Shown here: piece after piece, positions 13,110 through 15,585 of the stretch | Layout of the letters: every line of letters begins with the position of its first letter | How positions within the stretch are numbered: the first letter of the stretch is position 1 | Assembly: GCA_031257235.1 (NCBI GenBank) | Contig: JAIRPA010000215.1 | Location: 1 to 15,585, forward strand | Direction of reading: 5' to 3' | Source of the DNA: Burkholderiales bacterium | GTDB taxonomy: Bacteria; Pseudomonadota; Gammaproteobacteria; Burkholderiales; Casimicrobiaceae | DNA: 15,585 bases | Notes under the pieces: generated by a model | Told to the model about the DNA's origin: nothing | Databases searched by the model: none | The model's input: only the letters and a program-made list of their open reading frames with translations | Translations under genes and position numbers: made by a program

Positions 13110-14153
13110 ATGAAACGCAACTTAAATATTCGCCCGATGGATTTTAAAAACGGCATCATCAATTTAACGCACGGCAGTGGCGGTCGCGCTTCCGCGCAAC
13201 TGATTGAAGCTTTGTTTGCCGCCGCCTTTGACAATGAGTATTTGCGACAAGGCAACGATCAAGCCGTGTTTCCCGTGTCCGCCGGTCGCATGGTGGTCTC
13301 CACAGACGCGCATGTGATCTCCCCTTTGTTTTTCCCCGGTGGAGATATTGGCAGTTTATCGGTACACGGCACGATCAACGATGTGGCGATGTCCGGCGCC
13401 ACGCCTTTGTATTTGGCGGCATCCTTTATTCTCGAAGAAGGTTTTCCCTTAGCCGATTTAAAACGCATCGTTGATTCGATGGCACGCGCCGCACGTCAAG
13501 CCCATGTTGATATTGTGACGGGAGACACCAAGGTGGTCGAAAAAGGCAAAGGGGACGGTGTTTTCATCACCACCACCGGCATTGGCGTGCTTCCCGAAGG
13601 GGTGGATATTCGCGGAGACCGCGCCATGGTCGGCGATACCGTGATCGTCAGCGGCACGATCGGAGATCACGGGATGGCGATCATGGCATTGCGCGAATCG
13701 CTTGCTTTTGAAACCTCGCTGGTTTCGGATACTGCCGCGTTGCACACGCTGGTGGCGGCGATGCTCAAAGCCGTCCCCGATATTCATGTGTTGCGAGACC
13801 CGACGCGCGGCGGATTGGCGACCACGTTAAACGAAATCGCGCGGCAATCGAAAGTGGGCATGATGTTGAATGAAGCGGCGATTCCGGTGAGCCCTGAAGT
13901 CAATGCCGCTTGTGAATTATTGGGCTTAGACCCGCTTTATGCCGCCAATGAAGGCAAACTTGTTGCCCTCTGCGCCGAAAAAGATGCCGAGCGTTTGCTT
14001 TCCGCCATGCGCGCGCATCCCAACGGCGCGAACGCGGCGATCATCGGACGCGTGATTGAGGACGAACATCATTTTGTCCAGATGAAAACCGCGTTTGGCG
14101 GCACACGGATTGTCGATTGGCTGACCGGCGAGCAGTTGCCGAGGATATGTTAA
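13110..14153 (+). CDS. hypE: Carbamoyl dehydratase HypE
   Basis: A 347-residue PurM-like ATPase that dehydrates the thiocarboxamide on its own C-terminal cysteine to thiocyanate, the source of the CN ligands. LTHGSGGR (19-26), the DVAMSGATP segment, VTGDTKVV and DPTRGGLATTLNEIA are family motifs. The protein ends in PRIC, the essential C-terminal cysteine (C347), so it is intact. ATG 13110 is chosen because it gives the usual N-terminal length; ATG 13137 is an alternative. Open frame further upstream (from 12852) is only an overlap with hypD. No clear Shine-Dalgarno is present. It is the last gene of the operon; repeats follow. Confidence 0.96.
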   Translation: MKRNLNIRPMDFKNGIINLTHGSGGRASAQLIEALFAAAFDNEYLRQGNDQAVFPVSAGRMVVSTDAHVISPLFFPGGDIGSLSVHGTINDVAMSGATPLYLAASFILEEGFPLADLKRIVDSMARAARQAHVDIVTGDTKVVEKGKGDGVFITTTGIGVLPEGVDIRGDRAMVGDTVIVSGTIGDHGMAIMALRESLAFETSLVSDTAALHTLVAAMLKAVPDIHVLRDPTRGGLATTLNEIARQSKVGMMLNEAAIPVSPEVNAACELLGLDPLYAANEGKLVALCAEKDAERLLSAMRAHPNGANAAIIGRVIEDEHHFVQMKTAFGGTRIVDWLTGEQLPRIC

Positions 14154-14158
14154 AAGCG

Positions 14159-14183
14159 CGCCCAAAAGTACTACTTTTGGGCG
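14159..14183. repeat. Solo palindrome related to hairpin 1 of the two-hairpin repeat
   Basis: CGCCCAAAAGTA (14159-14170), C, TACTTTTGGGCG (14172-14183) is a perfect 12-bp inverted repeat starting five bases after the hypE stop. It resembles hairpin 1 (GGCAAAAAGTA...TACTTTTTGCC) with GGC/GCC changed to GCCC/GGGC on both arms. The half sequence CGCCCAAAAGTA also occurs at 15358-15369. No T-run follows, so it is not a standard terminator. Confidence 0.75.
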
Positions 14184-14191
14184 AATAAAAA

Positions 14192-14241
14192 AGCCCCCTT
14201 TATAAAAGGGGGTGGCAGGCTTTAGCCTGACGGGGGTTTGC
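14192..14241 (+). repeat. Double-hairpin repeat PQ, left copy
   Basis: Hairpin P is CCCCCTTT (14194-14201), ATA, AAAGGGGG (14205-14212). Hairpin Q is CAGGC (14216-14220), TTTA, GCCTG (14225-14229). The copy ends CGGGGGTTTGC. A second copy in opposite orientation lies at 15523-15569. The two share hairpin P and the ends but have different Q stems. Confidence 0.8.
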
Positions 14242-14249
14242 ATCATTCG

Positions 14250-14328
14250 CCCTTCCTACAAAAAATCGTCGGGGTCTCCCCGCGATTTTTTGCAAATCAT
14301 TACCGGCAAAAAGTACCACTTTTTGCCG
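14250..14328 (-). repeat. Two-hairpin repeat, copy D (inverted)
   Basis: On the minus strand hairpin 1 is GGCAAAAAGT, a 3-nt loop and ACTTTTTGCC (plus positions 14305-14327). Hairpin 2 is the same TCG/CGA version as copy B (14259-14292) with the bulged base at 14269, and the tail is GTAGGAAGGGC. Read on the plus strand, hairpin 2 has a GC core followed by TTTTTT (14286-14291), so it could terminate the hup/hyp operon. Confidence 0.9.
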
Positions 14329-14335
14329 CGCCGAT

Positions 14336-14341
14336 TATAAT
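14336..14341 (+). promoter_or_regulatory. Possible -10 of the TPR gene
   Basis: A perfect TATAAT lies 8 bases after the end of repeat copy D and 47 bases before the TPR start codon. No good -35 is seen; the expected position falls in hairpin 1 of the repeat. A GCTGC/GCAGC hairpin (14353-14368) lies in the leader. Confidence 0.45.
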
Positions 14342-14388
14342 ATCCCCATCCCGCTGCTCCCCCGCAGCTCCCCCTTAAAGGATGATTC

Positions 14389-15351
14389 ATGTTTGGTGTG
14401 GCTTCTCTTCTCAAACGGCTTTTTGCCTTTTTTCTGCGCGCGCGCATTCACGATAAAGACGCGCTTTTTGACGTAGGGCTTGATTTTTTTGAAGGTCAAC
14501 AATACGATTTGGCGATCACCTGTTTTAATGACGTGCTTCGGATTGATCCCAATTACGCGAATGCTTATACTTTTCGCGGCTGTGCTTTTTTTGAAAAAGG
14601 CGATCTCGACAACGCACTTAAAAGTCTCAATCAAGCCGTGCAATTAAATCCCTCGCTCAAAGAAACCGTGCATCTTTATCTGGGCAACATCTATCTTAAA
14701 ATCGGCGATACCGACCATGCGATTGAAAACTACAATCAAGCCATCAAGATCGACCCCAAATGCGACCGCGCGTATTTTATGCGCGCGACGGTTTATTACC
14801 GCAAAGCCGATCTTTTGTTTTCTGCCTCGCCAAGAAACGCCAAGAACGGCAAAAGCTATTTTGATAAGTCTATTAAAGACATCAACCAAGTGATTCAAAT
14901 GAACCCCGATCATGCCGGCGCGTATTGCCAACGCGGGTTGACGTATCTTGCGTATGGGGATTTTGATCAGGCGATTCAAGATTACAACGAAGCTCTCCAA
15001 AAACTGAACCCCAAAGAGGTGGCACCCGAAATCTACATCAATCGCGGCATTGCGTATGCCAAAAAGTCAGACCCCAAACATGCGGTGGAAGATTTCAAAA
15101 AAGCCTGCAAGTTAAACCCAAAGTCCGCCTTGGCTTACTATAAACTTGCCGGCGCGTTTTCGGATATGCACGACGAAAGGCACGCCATTAAATACTACAG
15201 TCACGCGATTCGGATCAATCCGAATTACGCCCCCGCGTATTACAACCGCGGGATGGTGTACCGCAAGATGGGCGAGATCGACCACGCCATTCATGACATT
15301 GAACGCGCCAAAGCGATTGACCCTTCCCTGCCCTTATTTCGGGTGAGATAA
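14389..15351 (+). CDS. TPR-repeat protein
   Basis: A 320-residue protein made almost entirely of about eight tetratricopeptide repeats of 34 residues starting near residue 23. Most units end in the -NP/-DP turn (IDPNY, LNPSL, IDPKC, MNPDH, LNPKS, INPNY, IDPSL). The fourth unit carries an insertion of about 14 residues (SASPRNAKNGKSYF). The N-terminus (MFGVASLLKRLFAFFLRAR) is basic and hydrophobic, possibly amphipathic, without a convincing signal peptide. TPR arrays bind partner proteins; nothing shows which. AAAGGA lies six bases before ATG 14389. The gene stands alone, bracketed by inverted repeat clusters, so a link to the hydrogenase genes is not supported. Confidence 0.9.
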   Translation: MFGVASLLKRLFAFFLRARIHDKDALFDVGLDFFEGQQYDLAITCFNDVLRIDPNYANAYTFRGCAFFEKGDLDNALKSLNQAVQLNPSLKETVHLYLGNIYLKIGDTDHAIENYNQAIKIDPKCDRAYFMRATVYYRKADLLFSASPRNAKNGKSYFDKSIKDINQVIQMNPDHAGAYCQRGLTYLAYGDFDQAIQDYNEALQKLNPKEVAPEIYINRGIAYAKKSDPKHAVEDFKKACKLNPKSALAYYKLAGAFSDMHDERHAIKYYSHAIRINPNYAPAYYNRGMVYRKMGEIDHAIHDIERAKAIDPSLPLFRVR

Positions 15352-15356
15352 GTTAT

Positions 15357-15469
15357 TCGCCCAAAAGTAAAAACCTACACTCGCGTATTCGGCAAAAAGT
15401 ATTACTTTTTGCCGGTTGGAATGACCAAAAAAGTACGGGCAAAGCCGGATACTTTTTTGTAGGAAAAGC
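15357..15469 (+). repeat. Two-hairpin repeat, copy E, with tandem half copy
   Basis: Hairpin 1 is GGCAAAAAGTA (15391-15401), T, TACTTTTTGCC (15403-15413). Hairpin 2 pairs CAAAAAAGTA (15426-15435) with TACTTTTTTG (15450-15459), with the bulged A at 15449. One core pair is mismatched (GCCGG where copy A has GCCCG). The tail is GTAGGAAAAGC. As in copy A, a 5' half copy ending in CCTAC-ACTCGCG precedes it (15357-15384). The T-run of hairpin 2 could terminate the TPR transcript. Confidence 0.9.
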
Positions 15470-15480
15470 GGAAAAAGCGG

Positions 15481-15502
15481 ATTGCGGGTCGGAGCCCGCA
15501 AT
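15481..15502. repeat. REP-like palindrome ATTGCGGG...CCCGCAAT
   Basis: ATTGCGGG (15481-15488), TCGGAG, CCCGCAAT (15495-15502) form a perfect 8-bp stem followed by GAC. It is the inverse of the copy at 559-580, with one base pair compensated (GATCCGC there, GACCCGC here on the same reading). It follows repeat copy E at the same distance as the decayed copy follows C. Confidence 0.75.
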
Positions 15503-15522
15503 GACGCCGCGCATTGCGCGTC

Positions 15523-15569
15523 GCAAACCCCCGACTGCTTTGCAGTCACCCCCTTTTATAAAGGGGGCT
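15523..15569 (-). repeat. Double-hairpin repeat PQ, right copy (inverted)
   Basis: On the plus strand GCAAACCCCCG is followed by GACTGC (15533-15538), TTT, GCAGTC (15542-15547) and then CCCCCTTT (15549-15556), TAT, AAAGGGGG (15560-15567). It is the reverse complement of the 14192-14241 repeat except that the Q stem is GACTGC/GCAGTC and not CAGGC/GCCTG. Confidence 0.8.
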
Positions 15570-15585
15570 GGATTCTGCGACTTCG

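Noticed and set aside
14159..14212. Strong intrinsic terminator directly after hypE
   Set aside because: Two perfect hairpins are present but neither is followed by a T-run on the plus strand; the better terminator candidate is hairpin 2 of repeat copy D (14259-14292).

Overview
The window is a bacterial chromosomal segment that reads as proteobacterial, most like the beta/gamma groups. This rests on the [NiFe]-hydrogenase accessory gene order hupD-F-H-I-J-K-hypA-B-F-C-D-E and on a TypA closely matching the E. coli type. I cannot name the genus. The gene content suggests an organism that matures an uptake [NiFe] hydrogenase. The HupF/H/I/J/K set is typical of membrane-bound hydrogenases made in the presence of oxygen. 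The structural genes (small and large subunit, cytochrome b) are not in the window.

Layout: 1-337 is mainly intergenic repeat sequence, possibly with the last codons of an upstream gene. A tRNA-Lys(UUU) gene lies on the minus strand at 338-413. 414-816 is repeat-rich intergenic DNA. typA/bipA is on the minus strand (817-2661). A divergent, repeat-filled region (2662-3049) separates it from a tightly packed plus-strand operon of 13 genes (3050-14153). Twelve of these are hydrogenase maturation genes; the odd one is a DNA methyltransferase inserted between hypA and hypB. A terminator-like hairpin sits between hupF and hupH, exactly where hupG (hoxO) is found in the Rhizobium and Ralstonia clusters. 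After another repeat block a single TPR protein gene follows (14389-15351), and the window ends in repeats.

How the genes work together: HypF and HypE make the cyanide ligands from carbamoyl phosphate. HypC and HypD assemble the Fe(CN)2CO unit. HupF and HupK are a second, hydrogenase-specific HypC-like chaperone and large-subunit-like scaffold. HypA and HypB deliver nickel. HupD cleaves the C-terminus of the large subunit. HupH, HupI (rubredoxin) and HupJ assist maturation of the small subunit and assembly.

The most unusual feature is outside the genes. Every gap between transcription units carries structured repeats. An ~85-nt two-hairpin element occurs five times; its first hairpin is nearly invariant, while its second keeps a 15-bp fold with one bulged A but changes sequence by compensated substitutions. 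A second repeat, present once on each side of the TPR gene in opposite orientation, likewise joins an invariant hairpin to a hairpin of different sequence. GTAG-flanked palindromes (REP type) and 7-bp tandem repeats (ATCAGGN) complete the mosaic. The second candidate of interest is the AT-richer orphan DNA methyltransferase inside the hydrogenase operon.
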